Shown here piece by piece: positions 63,601 to 64,000 of a DNA stretch of 64,000 nucleotides. Position 1 is the first letter of the stretch. Each line of letters opens with the position of its first letter. The DNA is taken from assembly GCA_024734555.1 (NCBI GenBank), contig JANPWX010000081.1:1638301-1702300 (forward strand). Direction: 5' to 3'. The DNA comes from Trochalopteron elliotii (Eukaryota > Chordata > Aves > Passeriformes > Leiothrichidae). The notes beneath the pieces were generated by a model. It had not been told where the DNA came from. It made no database searches and worked only from the letters and a program-made list of their open reading frames with translations. The position numbers were made by a program, and so were the translations under genes.

Positions 63601-64000
63601 TTTTTTCAAGTGTCAATGCTTAAAACTTTCCCACTAAAGTAGTTTAACAATGAGCACATGTCTTTCTACAGATATCCCTTGGGAATGGAACTCTACAGGA
63701 ATATACCAGCCTCCTAGCACAAACCATTGCAAGGCTGAACTAACACAGATGTAATTGCACGTCTATTTTACCTAACTTTTATCTTTTTCACAGGAAACAT
63801 AGAAATATTTTGTTAAGTTAGGTTCTCTTGAAAAGACATATTCTCTGATATCCTTACCAAACAGAAAACATATTAAAAAATTAATCCTGTTTTTACATAT
63901 AATTGAATTTAATTTTTATTGTATTTATTTTCAGAAAATGTATTGAACCTAGTGTCAAGACAAGCAGATACTCTTGGAAACTTTCAACAGCAGCTGTGAA

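Larger units (their letters stand above)
47108..64000. other. Unannotated intergenic or intronic DNA
   Basis: No recognised gene or mobile element to the window end. It contains the T/G-rich tract 51344-51430, an A-rich tract 52681-52830, a hairpin at 55950-55980, a (TTA)n run, further A/C tracts near 59846-59896 and 61459-61510, a CpG-denser patch at 58975-59420 and somewhat GC-richer sequence at about 60350-60620 and 61780-62150. The open frames (for example minus 61818-62192, plus 63000-63281) show no known domain. Confidence 0.6.

Noticed and set aside
1..64000. CRISPR arrays, tRNA or rRNA genes, bacterial operons
   Set aside because: No regularly spaced repeats, no tRNA-like or rRNA segments noticed, and vertebrate repeats throughout; a tRNA scan would be needed to exclude decayed tRNA copies.

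Overview
This window looks like a gene-poor, AT-rich stretch of a bird nuclear genome. The evidence is the repeats. Three fragments of the avian/reptilian CR1 LINE are recognisable by their 3'-end sequence and the terminal ATTCTATG repeat. Several solo LTRs of avian endogenous retroviruses are present, two of them bounded by exact target-site duplications. The mix suggests a neoavian, perhaps passerine, bird, but the species is not determined. No bacterial, plasmid or phage organisation is present. I found no tRNA, rRNA, CRISPR array or convincing full protein-coding gene.

Layout. 1-5.4 kb: an old solo LTR (317-886) followed by plain intergenic or intronic DNA. 5.4-6.0 kb: an antisense CR1 fragment, apparently interrupted. 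6-10.7 kb: unannotated DNA in which a few minus-strand open segments look mildly exon-like. 10.74-11.24 kb: the most striking object, a 501-bp LTR-like element with a 6-bp target duplication (GTCTAG) whose ends form perfect 85-bp terminal inverted repeats. 11.2-21.9 kb: mostly unique-looking DNA with one CR1 3' fragment (15318-15542) and a 20-bp palindrome carrying two AP-1-type sites (17998-18017). 21.9-24.3 kb: a retroviral cluster, with an ERV LTR remnant that carries a duplicated LTR-end motif and then a 585-bp solo LTR flanked by CTCAC. 24.3-64 kb: a long desert with microsatellites, A/C-rich tracts, small perfect hairpins, an ancient-looking palindromic interspersed repeat (34801-34882), an ATTA-rich block (36283-36442), a short sense-strand CR1 tail (47045-47107) and a CpG-denser patch (58975-59420).

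Coding content. The open frames in the window are short and scattered on both strands, about what stop-codon chance gives in DNA this AT-rich. The longest (201 codons, about 23924-24529) lies mostly inside an LTR. A possible terminal exon at 27095-27267 (+) and a few splice-bounded open segments on the minus strand (8838-8943, 6088-6239, 4611-5280) are the only places I would test for genes, and I rate them low. The window is best read as intergenic or intronic DNA shaped by retroelement insertion. There is no operon or pathway to describe.
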